DNA of 64,000 bases. Source: Vitellaria paradoxa (lineage: Eukaryota > Streptophyta > Magnoliopsida > Ericales > Sapotaceae). Each line of letters begins with the position of its first letter. Position 1 is the first letter of the stretch. The notes below the pieces were generated by a model. The model was not told where the DNA came from. It worked only from the letters and a program-made list of their open reading frames with translations, and did no database searches. The position numbers and the translations under genes were made by a program. The stretch spans positions 30,367,246 to 30,431,245 of the forward strand of contig CM034238.1 of NCBI GenBank assembly GCA_019916065.1, given 5' to 3'. Below, in pieces: positions 11,860 to 20,017 of the stretch.

Positions 11860-11864
11860 CTAGG
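11860..11864. other. Target-site duplication of element C (left copy)
   Basis: CTAGG, identical to 20013-20017. Removing C plus one copy makes the B frame continuous. Confidence 0.95.
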
Positions 11865-12352
11865 TGATTAGCATGCATTATTGTACAATTATATATATAT
11901 TGAGCATGCTAATTATGAATTTACAGTTATTATTGGCGATGTGTTAGTGTGATTATCTCATTTCCATGCATTCTTGGTGTGTGTATATTTCAGGTGATAT
12001 AATATGGTGTTTTTGGCCCAAACAACACCAAGGTTGCATGTGAGGAGGAGCCATCCCAAGGCATAAGATCGACTACCATGGGTGCCAAGGAGAAGGAAGT
12101 GGTTTGAAGTTCAAAATAGTTGAAGTGGTGTGCGGTTGAAGTTCCAGCTCAACACCCTCTCAGTTTTCCAGCCATAACTTTTTCGTCACAACTCGAAATG
12201 GTTCCATTCTTTTTGCGTTGGAAAGAAGACTCGAAGACCTACAACTTTGCTGGTTTAGCCGAAGCCTGAATCTGTCATCTTCAATGTCAAAATCGCATCG
12301 GAAGTCAGGGACAGAAAGCTGTCAAAGAAGAACTGTTCACTGTATTTGCAGA

Positions 12353-12543
12353 TGGGCGCCCCACCTAGGCCCATGGGCGCCCCACCACAAGCATGGGCGC
12401 CCCACCTACACCCATGGGTGCCCCGAGGACCCTTGGGCGCCCCACTCTTCATCAGATGGGCGCCCACAGAGAGGGAGTTCTGACTGCTGTTTTTTGGCTA
12501 ACTCTTTGAGGACTTCATCAAACACTTGTACCTTGGGCGCCCA
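12353..12543 (+). promoter_or_regulatory. GGGCGCCC palindrome cluster in C LTR promoter region
   Basis: Seven copies of (A/T)TGGGCGCCC, one decayed to GGGTGCCC, spaced 17-30 bp apart except the last. It lies about 80-270 bp upstream of the TATA box, as expected of upstream promoter elements. Related clusters are in D (40498-40740, 57458-57668), E (45405-45672) and K (63585-63720). Confidence 0.75.
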
Positions 12544-12620
12544 TGATGACTTGTCCAGCACACTTTTAAGTTAAATTTTGAATTATGAAATTACACTTTT
12601 ACCCTTGAGTTATGTAATGA

Positions 12621-12627
12621 TATAAAA
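12621..12627 (+). promoter_or_regulatory. TATA box of C 5' LTR
   Basis: GATATAAAAGGG; same position in the 3' LTR (18732-18738). Equivalent sites are CCTATAAATAGGG in D (40813, 57745) and ACTATAAATGG in E (45745). Confidence 0.75.
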
Positions 12628-13133
12628 GGGCAAATTTCTGATGTACAGGAGGTCGAAAACCCTACGCACTTCTTCTTTTCTCTTAGTTTAGTTTAGATTA
12701 GGGTTAGATGTTTTCATCTCGTGTTGGATTGACGGAAGCTTTATTTTTCATCTTCGCATTAAGATTAATTGGTAAGTTTCATTCGTTACTTCGTTTTAAT
12801 TAAAAGGTTATTATTTTCTTTATCTTTGTTCTTTATTTTCACTTCGTAGTACTTCGTAGTCATTGTTAGTGTTTGATTTGCTTTCGAAATTGCTTTAGCT
12901 TATTTCTATATCCTTCGTTTTCGTGTTTGAGTGCTTGATGAAGGTTATTTTCTTTTCGAAAGGCTTTGTTAATGCTTTCGCAATGTTAGGCTAGGGTTTG
13001 TTCTTGGCTTCAAGCCATTGAAAGTGGTGAAGTAGTTGGTGAACTCAAATGTAAACGAGTTTTATTTAACAAAATATATTTTGGACTTTTAATTGGAATT
13101 TCGTAGTAAGCTAGGGTTCTCTTGAAACCTACT

Positions 13134-13467
13134 CACCCGTGTCACAACCGTAGCTTGGTTACAAGTTTTCACTTGTGCACACCGAGTGTTCGGTTTAATG
13201 TCCCGGTGAGTTAGAATCTGATTTTCCAAGACCCAAATTAGGTTTTCTTACAAAATCAGTCACCCGTGTTAAAACCAAAGCTTGGTTACGATTGGCCACT
13301 CGTGCAAACCAAGTGGTTGGTTCAATGGCCCGGTGATTCGAACCTTATTTTCATAAAACCAAAACATGAGGTTTTCTTAAGAAACCGATTCACCTGTGTT
13401 ATAATTGAAGTCTAGTTATGAGTTGATGCTCATGCACACTAGGTGTTCGATTCAATGTCCCGGTGAG
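13134..13467 (+). repeat. Threefold tandem repeat (127-130 bp) in C LTR
   Basis: Units begin CACCCGTGT (13134), CACCCGTGT (13261) and CACCTGTGT (13391), and each contains (T/C)AATG(T/G)CCCGGTGA. They are about 70-75% alike by eye. The same triplet lies in the 3' LTR from 19245. D and E LTRs carry a single related unit. Confidence 0.85.
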
Positions 13468-13907
13468 TCTGAAACCAATTTCAAAAGCCTCCGCTTACTC
13501 TGAATTCCATAAATTAGTTTTTAATGAAATATCTTCCGACCTAGCAATGCATGTGCGTTTGTTAGGTTGAGTTATAAATGCGTTTGCGTAAACCACTACC
13601 CACTACTGGATTTGGTTCGAAGCCAAGATCATTTTAGTTAGTTTATTTTCAATATTTGCATTCTAGTTTAATATCACAATTTGCTTCGCTCCACCATTCT
13701 CAACCCAGCCATATTCAAATCACTTTGTAATTCAAAAATTAGTTTAGATTAGCTTAGGCTCACCTACTAATTAAGAGAACAAGTCTAGTGTCTTTTAACA
13801 CAGCCCTCCCTGTGGAGATGACCTCGGTTCTCACCGAGTAAGACTACGACCACCCTCTTGCACTTGAGAGGTAGAACCCGAACACATTTCAGGGTCGGTC
13901 AAGTTTT

Positions 13908-13925
13908 TGGCGCCGTTGCCGGGGA
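13908..13925 (+). promoter_or_regulatory. Primer binding site of C (tRNA-Asp)
   Basis: TGGCGCCGTTGCCGGGGA, complementary over 18 nt to the 3' end of plant tRNA-Asp(GTC), six bases after the LTR end. Confidence 0.93.
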
Positions 13926-14156
13926 GGGCAACTAAGTGCTAGACTTGGGAGTTAAAGGTGAGTTCATTTGAGAAATTGGGTGAATTTTTCTTTTCTCCAC
14001 CTCTTTATTAGTAGTTTTTTTTTTTTCTTTTGCATTGTAACATATTCATTTGCATATCATATAACTTAGCTTGCATGTTAGTTAACTTAGGTTTTATTTA
14101 AGTGTAGTTTTTGTTTTCTCTCATTTTGTTTTCATTTTTGTGTTCTTATCATAGAC

Positions 14157-15629
14157 ATGGATTTTAGTGAATTCAATCATGGTCCCTTTGATGCCCAAGC
14201 CTACATTGAGTCTCTAAGTAACCAATTTGGATATGACTATACATTAGAGACCTATCACCAATTACCCCAATTTTTCGGGCATGAGGAGGAAGACCCATGT
14301 CTTCATCTTGATAGGTTTGAGGCAGTGTGTGGCTTATGTGATGATGTTCGAATGAGTAAGAGACTTAGGTTCTTATTTTTCCCTTTGTCTTTACAAAGTG
14401 TGGCTGGTGACTGGTGCTATGATTTTGGTGAATGGACCACTTGGGATCAATGTGTTCAAGCTTTTATTGAGCATTTCCTCCCTATTCATCAAGCCTTCAT
14501 CCATGGCTTTCAAATTAGAAATTTTTATCAACAAAAGGGTGAAGTATTTTATAAATGCTGGGAGAGATTTAATATACTTTTGGACACTTTCCCAAGTCAT
14601 GGATTAGAGTTAGGGGACCTCATATCCATATTATATAATGCTCTATCTCATGAGTTGCACCAGGCGTTCGATATAGTCTTGGGGAAGGAATTTCTTGACC
14701 TCACACCAGGTGAGGCATGGTCATTCCTTGAATTTTTCTCTGAACACACCAGGCCACTGGAAAGACTTGAACCTAGTTTTGAACCTTACACACTTGCTAG
14801 CCATACCGACCTTTTCCCGTATGCTCCTACTTCACTTGATTCTCATGATCCACCCTGTGGAAGTAGTGTATGCGTGGAGCCTGACTACTTAGATTTTGCA
14901 TGTCCCAACCTTGTTCCACTCACTGAGGGCCAGTCTGAGGAGCCCCAAGATTATTGGCCTAGTAAACCTTATGATGCACAATTTGAGACCATAGGCACTA
15001 AGTGGGACAATTGCCCTAACCACACTAGGGATGATGTTGGGGATGAGTGTCTTTCTCATTTCCCTGTGGATTCTCCTATCCTGGAGACTTCTTTACCACC
15101 TTTTGAGAGTCAGGGAGACATGCAATCCTTTCCTACTACTGAGTTTGATGCTCAGCCCACCCAAACCACCCCGGGCCCTATTGAGAGTCTTTTGATTCCC
15201 TTTGAGCAATTGCAAGTTACAATGCCCGAGGAGCATATCATTGAGTCAGTCAATCCTTGCTCACTCACTTATTCACCTGAGGTTGAGAGTAGTGCGCACC
15301 TCTTACCTCTTGACTCAGCCCCACCTGAGAAGTTCACTTCGGGGATGATGAGTGATCATGTGACCGATCATCACTGGGGGGCGATAGTGGAGATTGGGGG
15401 AGAGTACATTGATTTTCTGGGCACCGAGAGACTGATAGAACCCACCATATCTATGTCCTTATATGCAGTATGGCCATATCTGAGGTTTCATGAACCTCAC
15501 TTGGCCTTTCATCCTTTGGTGTATTTTACAGCTGAAAAGCATCCATATTCAGTGTTTCATGAGCCTAAAGAAAATATTTTATTTCTTAAACCATTTGTGG
15601 ATGCATGGGATAGAGAGGGTGTTGGATAA
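14157..15629 (+). CDS. Gag-like protein of element C, intact, 490 aa
   Basis: The only long ORF of element C, 232 bp after the primer site. Residues about 35-205 follow the pattern of the Athila gag core: LPQFFGHEEEDP, HLDRFEAVCGLC, LRFLFFPLSLQSVAGDW, FIEHFLPIHQAF, CWERFNILLDTFPSHG, ILYNALSHELHQAFD, each alignable by eye with B gag (LLPTFHGMDSENP, FEDVCGTC, KLFPFSLKDKAKMW, WDRFRELLQACPHHG). The C-terminal 280 residues are acidic, Pro/Ser/Thr-rich and unrecognised. The CCHC zinc knuckle of the A, B and D gags is absent, as is the LRSGR motif they all carry. It probably forms or joins the capsid particle; RNA packaging without a knuckle is unexplained. The ORF is unbroken, as expected of a recent insertion. 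Confidence 0.88.
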   Translation: MDFSEFNHGPFDAQAYIESLSNQFGYDYTLETYHQLPQFFGHEEEDPCLHLDRFEAVCGLCDDVRMSKRLRFLFFPLSLQSVAGDWCYDFGEWTTWDQCVQAFIEHFLPIHQAFIHGFQIRNFYQQKGEVFYKCWERFNILLDTFPSHGLELGDLISILYNALSHELHQAFDIVLGKEFLDLTPGEAWSFLEFFSEHTRPLERLEPSFEPYTLASHTDLFPYAPTSLDSHDPPCGSSVCVEPDYLDFACPNLVPLTEGQSEEPQDYWPSKPYDAQFETIGTKWDNCPNHTRDDVGDECLSHFPVDSPILETSLPPFESQGDMQSFPTTEFDAQPTQTTPGPIESLLIPFEQLQVTMPEEHIIESVNPCSLTYSPEVESSAHLLPLDSAPPEKFTSGMMSDHVTDHHWGAIVEIGGEYIDFLGTERLIEPTISMSLYAVWPYLRFHEPHLAFHPLVYFTAEKHPYSVFHEPKENILFLKPFVDAWDREGVG

Positions 15630-15762
15630 CCCTTCTTCTTTGTTTCTTTTGTACATAGTAGATTAGAGTTTTATTTTTCTTATTTTCTTATTTTTTTTGG
15701 TTTGATTTTCTTCTCTTATTTTCTTTTCTCTTATTTTTTTTCCTGTGTACTAACTCTTTCTC

Positions 15763-16089
15763 TTGTCTTATTCTCCTTTTATTTTCTTTTATTTTCTTTC
15801 TAACCATTTCTCTTGTATAGTTTTTTTCTTTTCTACAAATAAGGAAGCTCTTGAGGTAATATCCACCCTTTTTACCTTCTGTTTCTACATTTTGAGCATA
15901 ACACTTGGCTATATGTTGTTGGTTGTTGTTGGAAGTGCTGTAGAAACTAGGTTGGGGGGTGTTCTTTATTGCTTATGGGGATTCTTGTTTTGGGTGCATG
16001 CTTGGCTTATGTGTTACATATTGATTGCTCTTTATGGTCATCATCATCATGCTCACTTTGCACACTACAGACCCACATATGCATCATAG
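15763..16089 (+). CDS. Candidate small hydrophobic ORF (108 aa) in C 3' region
   Basis: Two or three hydrophobic segments, then WVHAWLMCY and the tail AHYRPTYAS. The same frame in A (minus strand, about 25610-25740) reads WVHTWF ... AHYRPTFASWFSH, and D (to 55465) ends AHYRTTFASWFPH. The end is alike at the protein level in three elements, although D has a frame change further upstream. It overlaps purine tract 1. The upstream half is T-rich and may be noncoding. It could be a small membrane peptide or simply conserved noncoding sequence that happens to be open. Confidence 0.35.
   Translation: MSYSPFIFFYFLSNHFSCIVFFFSTNKEALEVISTLFTFCFYILSITLGYMLLVVVGSAVETRLGGVLYCLWGFLFWVHAWLMCYILIALYGHHHHAHFAHYRPTYAS
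15948..15960 (+). promoter_or_regulatory. Internal purine tract 1 of C
   Basis: TAGGTTGGGGGGT. Counterparts: D 55309-55322, A 25776-25788 (minus), B 8592-8603 (minus). Confidence 0.7.
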
Positions 16090-16095
16090 TTCTCA

Positions 16096-16129
16096 CATTG
16101 AGGACAATGTTTAGTTTAGGTTGGGGGGT
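16096..16129 (+). promoter_or_regulatory. Internal purine tract 2 of C with hairpin
   Basis: Hairpin CATTGAGGACAATG (16096-16109) followed by TAGGTTGGGGGGT (16117-16129). Counterparts with the identical hairpin: D 55460-55493, A 25586-25619 (minus), B 8438-8471 (minus). Confidence 0.75.
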
Positions 16130-16134
16130 AGAGT

Positions 16135-16210
16135 TCGCATGATGACCATTTGCGCTAAAATTGTCAAATTTTTCGCATGATGACCATTTGTGCTAAAATT
16201 GTCAAATTTT
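16135..16210 (+). repeat. Two 38-bp tandem repeats
   Basis: Units 16135-16172 and 16173-16210, each starting TCGCATGATGACCATTTG and differing at one base. D and A have a single related unit after purine tract 2, so this duplication is specific to C. Confidence 0.9.
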
Positions 16211-17938
16211 TCAAAATTTGAGCATCTTTGAGCTTACATACATGCCTTAGCACATTTGTACCTGTATGTTGGCCCTTTTTGGTTTGGTTGATTGTGAATT
16301 TGAGTGAGAGAGTGATAAGTGAGTCTTATTCAAGCTTTGATAGGAAACTTAATTTAAGTTGAGTGTGTCATGACCTTGTGGATTTTTGGCTATTATGGAA
16401 GAATTTATGTGCTTAAGAGTGAATTTTGTGTAACATTGGTCAATTGAGCATCTTTGGACTAAGTAGAGACTTATACCCCTATGGTGAGCTTTTGAGCCTA
16501 TTATTATTTTCTTGAGGGGTTGCACATAATCACAGCTCTTTCATGCTTCACTTTGGTTTTCAACGCACTAATTGCATCTCACACAATTGCATGAGTTTCA
16601 CTTGGCACATATGAGTTGTTGTAATCTTTGAAAATGATGCTAGGCCCTTTTTGTTAATTTGAGCCTTCTTGTCATTTCTTGATATAAAATTGTCTTAAGA
16701 ACCAACTTGAAGCCTCAAAATAAAGTGTGTGATATAAAGTTTTCTCTTTTTGATTCTCCTCACACATGATATCCCCTACACCCCATTCACACACTTTAAG
16801 CCTCACCCTCACATGTCTTGGGTTGTGAAAGTGTCTCAAAGTTTAAGTTGTGAACTCGGGTTAGGAATGTAAGCTTTTGAGAGTCAAATGAGGGTGAATG
16901 TTGGGATGAGAATTCAAGCGTTGTATAGTTCATTGTTCATTTTCAAAAAAAAAAAAAAAGAAAAAAAAAGAAAAGAAAAGAGAAAAAAAAAAGAAAAAAA
17001 TATTTTCTTATTCCTTTTTTTTATTCAATTGTGGGATTTATGTTTTGTAATGCAGTTGCTAAGAGTGTCCCAAAAGTAGTTTGTAAGTTTGTGAATAAGC
17101 TTCATGTTGTTGGTTAGGGTATAGAAAGGAAATGGGTAGTTTGGGACTTGTACGTACTTGAACATCTTTATCCCAAGACATGTGTTTTGATTTCTATATC
17201 TTCCATTGTTAACCAATACCCCTAGCTAAGTTACAACCGGATCAAAGACCTAGTGGATTCTAAGCGAGCAACTCTTGTGTGTGCATGTAGTGGTCTTGTG
17301 TAGGTTGTGTGGTGTAATCTATTGCATGGCATTGGAACTTATTTTTGGTATGAGCTATCCATGCGGAACTTCAATTCAATTCACTTACTTATTCGTGTGG
17401 TTGCATGCAACTAGGAGAGCATTTTATGCTCATAGGTATGAGTGAACCCTTGATGAGTGAGTTTCTTTTTATGAGTGATCAACCTTGTGAGTTTTTGAAG
17501 TCAAAGCCTAGTTCTGATTATGCTCTCGAGACCTTGTTGAATAAATGACACTGTTTTGCACACATGCTTTTCCAACTTTGATAGTGCATGTATTCATGCT
17601 TAGCACTTGGGAATTACACATGATATTTAAGTTTTGTGACTTGTTGAGCTTGAACTTGATTCGTTACTGACCTTAATCACTCTTTGACACCTTGAGACCA
17701 TACCATAGATGTTTGTGGGTAGCATCACTGCAAACCCTCACGAGACCTTACTCGTCCACTAGGGGGAACCTAGGGGTTTAAAGGGCTTGCCTCACGCGCT
17801 AAGTGTGGTCGTGTGTCTCCCACGAAAACGGACATCACCTTAGTTAGTTTTTATTTTGTCTTATTTTGATTTGAATAAGAGCTTACATGTTGTGGGTGCC
17901 CTTGCATTTGTTCTTATACTTCATAATTTGATTGCACT
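16211..17938 (+). other. Element C 3' untranslated region
   Basis: 1.7 kb without a gene, homologous along its length to D (55530-57225, same strand) and A (1817-3135 and 25250-25560, reverse). It includes an A/G-rich tract (16945-17020). Confidence 0.85.
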
Positions 17939-17975
17939 CATTGCTAGGGACTAGCAATGTCTAGGTTGGGGGGTG
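17939..17975 (+). promoter_or_regulatory. Element C polypurine tract with hairpin
   Basis: Perfect hairpin with 9-bp arms CATTGCTAG/CTAGCAATG and loop GGA (17939-17959), then TAGGTTGGGGGGT (17962-17974), one base before the 3' LTR. Confidence 0.9.
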
Positions 17976-20012
17976 TGATTAGCATGCATTATTGTACAAT
18001 TATATATATATTGAGCATGCTAATTATGAATTTACAGTTATTATTGGCGATGTGTTAGTGTGATTATCTCATTTCCATGCATTCTTGGTGTGTGTATATT
18101 TCAGGTGATATAATATGGTGTTTTTGGCCCAAACAACACCAAGGTTGCATGTGAGGAGGAGCCATCCCAAGGCATAAGATCGACTACCATGGGTGCCAAG
18201 GAGAAGGAAGTGGTTTGAAGTTCAAAATAGTTGAAGTGGTGTGCGGTTGAAGTTCCAGCTCAACACCCTCTCAGTTTTCCAGCCATAACTTTTTCGTCAC
18301 AACTCGAAATGGTTCCATTCTTTTTGCGTTGGAAAGAAGACTCGAAGACCTACAACTTTGCTGGTTTAGCCGAAGCCTGAATCTGTCATCTTCAATGTCA
18401 AAATCGCATCGGAAGTCAGGGACAGAAAGCTGTCAAAGAAGAACTGTTCACTGTATTTGCAGATGGGCGCCCCACCTAGGCCCATGGGCGCCCCACCACA
18501 AGCATGGGCGCCCCACCTACACCCATGGGCGCCCCGAGGACCCTTGGGCGCCCCACTCTTCATCAGATGGGCGCCCACAGAGAGGGAGTTCTGACTGCTG
18601 TTTTTTGGCTAACTCTTTGAGGGCTTCATCAAACACTTGTACCTTGGGCGCCCATGATGACTTGTCCAGCACACTTTTAAGTTAAATTTTAAATTATGAA
18701 ATTACACTTTTACCCTTGAGTTATGTAATGATATAAAAGGGCAAATTTCTGATGTACAGGAGGTCGAAACCCTACGCACTTCTTCTTTTTCCCTTAGTTT
18801 AGTTTAGATTAGGGTTAGATGTTTTCATCTCGTGTTGGATTGACGGAAGCTTTATTTTTCATCTTCGCATTAAGATTAATTGGTAAGTTTCATTCGTTAC
18901 TTCGTTTTAATTAAAAGGTTATTATTTTCTTTATCTTTGTTCTTTATTTTCACTTCGTAGTACTTCGTAGTCATTGTTAGTGTTTGATTTGCTTTCGAAA
19001 TTGCTTTAGCTTATTTCTATATCCTTCGTTTTCGTGTTTGAGTGCTTGATGAAGGTTATTTTCTTTTCGAAAGGCTTTGTTAATGCTTTCGCAATGTTAG
19101 GCTAGGGTTTGTTCTTGGCTTCAAGCCATTGAAAGTGGTGAAGTAGTTGGTGAACTCAAATGTAAACGAGTTTTATTTAACAAAATATATTTTGGACTTT
19201 TAATTGGAATTTCGTAGTAAGCTAGGGTTCTCTTGAAACCTACTCACCCGTGTCACAACCGTAGCTTGGTTACAAGTTTTCACTTGTGCACACCGAGTGT
19301 TCGGTTTAATGTCCCGGTGAGTTAGAATCTGATTTTCCAAGACCCAAATTAGGTTTTCTTACAAAATCAGTCACCCGTGTTAAAACCAAAGCTTGGTTAC
19401 GATTGGCCACTCGTGCAAACCAAGTGGTTGGTTCAATGGCCCGGTGATTCGAACCTTATTTTCATAAAACCAAAACATGAGGTTTTCTTAAGAAACCGAT
19501 TCACCTGTGTTATAATTGAAGTCTAGTTATGAGTTGATGCTCATGCACACTAGGTGTTCGATTCAATGTCCCGGTGAGTCTGAAACCAATTTCAAAAGCC
19601 TCCGCTTACTCTGAATTCCATAAATTAGTTTTTAATGAAATATCTTCCGACCTAGCAATGCATGTGCGTTTGTTAGGTTGAGTTATAAATGCGTTTGCGT
19701 AAACCACTACCCACTACTGGATTTGGTTCGAAGCCAAGATCATTTTAGTTAGTTTATTTTCAATATTTGCATTCTAGTTTAATATCACAATTTGCTTCGC
19801 TCCACCATTCTCAACCCAGCCATATTCAAATCACTTTGTAATTCAAAAATTAGTTTAGATTAGCTTAGGCTCACCTACTAATTAAGAGAACAAGTCTAGT
19901 GTCTTTTAACACAGCCCTCCCTGTGGAGATGACCTCGGTTCTCACCGAGTAAGACTACGACCACCCTCTTGCACTTGAGAGGTAGAACCCGAACACATTT
20001 CAGGGTCGGTCA
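17976..20012 (+). repeat. Element C 3' LTR
   Basis: 2,037 bp, the same length as the 5' LTR. Ends GGTCGGTCA, followed by the CTAGG duplication at 20013-20017. Confidence 0.96.
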
Positions 20013-20017
20013 CTAGG

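Larger units (their letters stand above)
11865..13901 (+). repeat. Element C 5' LTR
   Basis: Begins TGATTAGCATGC and ends GGGTCGGTCA. Features in order: T-rich run ending CAG at 11991-11993; a cluster of GGGCGCCC palindromes (12353-12543); TATA box TATAAAA at 12621-12627; a plausible transcribed region; a threefold tandem repeat (13134-13467). The 3' copy differs at a few sites, for example GGGTGCCCC here against GGGCGCCCC there. Confidence 0.96.
11865..20012 (+). mobile_element. Element C: young gag-only, non-autonomous LTR retrotransposon
   Basis: Two LTRs of exactly 2,037 bp (11865-13901 and 17976-20012) with about six differences by eye, flanked by CTAGG. Internal length is 4,074 bp. It has a perfect tRNA-Asp primer site, a 490-aa gag-like ORF, a 2.3-kb 3' region and a polypurine tract. 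No protease, RT, RNase H or integrase was found in any frame, so it must move using enzymes from another element. This is the architecture known as TR-GAG in plants. Its LTR shares layout and phrases with solo LTR E and the D LTR; its 3' region is homologous to those of D and A. Confidence 0.95.

Noticed and set aside
12218..12574. 118-aa ORF (WAPH/GRP repeats), repeated at 18329-18685, with a 70-aa ORF opposite
   Set aside because: It spans the GGGCGCCC promoter cluster upstream of the TATA box in both C LTRs; the peptide repeats merely reflect the DNA repeats.
13908..13925. A tRNA-Asp gene at the primer sites
   Set aside because: Only the 18-20 nt 3' end complement is present; no cloverleaf follows.
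11865..20012. C as host gene flanked by a segmental duplication
   Set aside because: TG..CA ends, 5-bp duplication, tRNA primer site and polypurine tract show an LTR retrotransposon.
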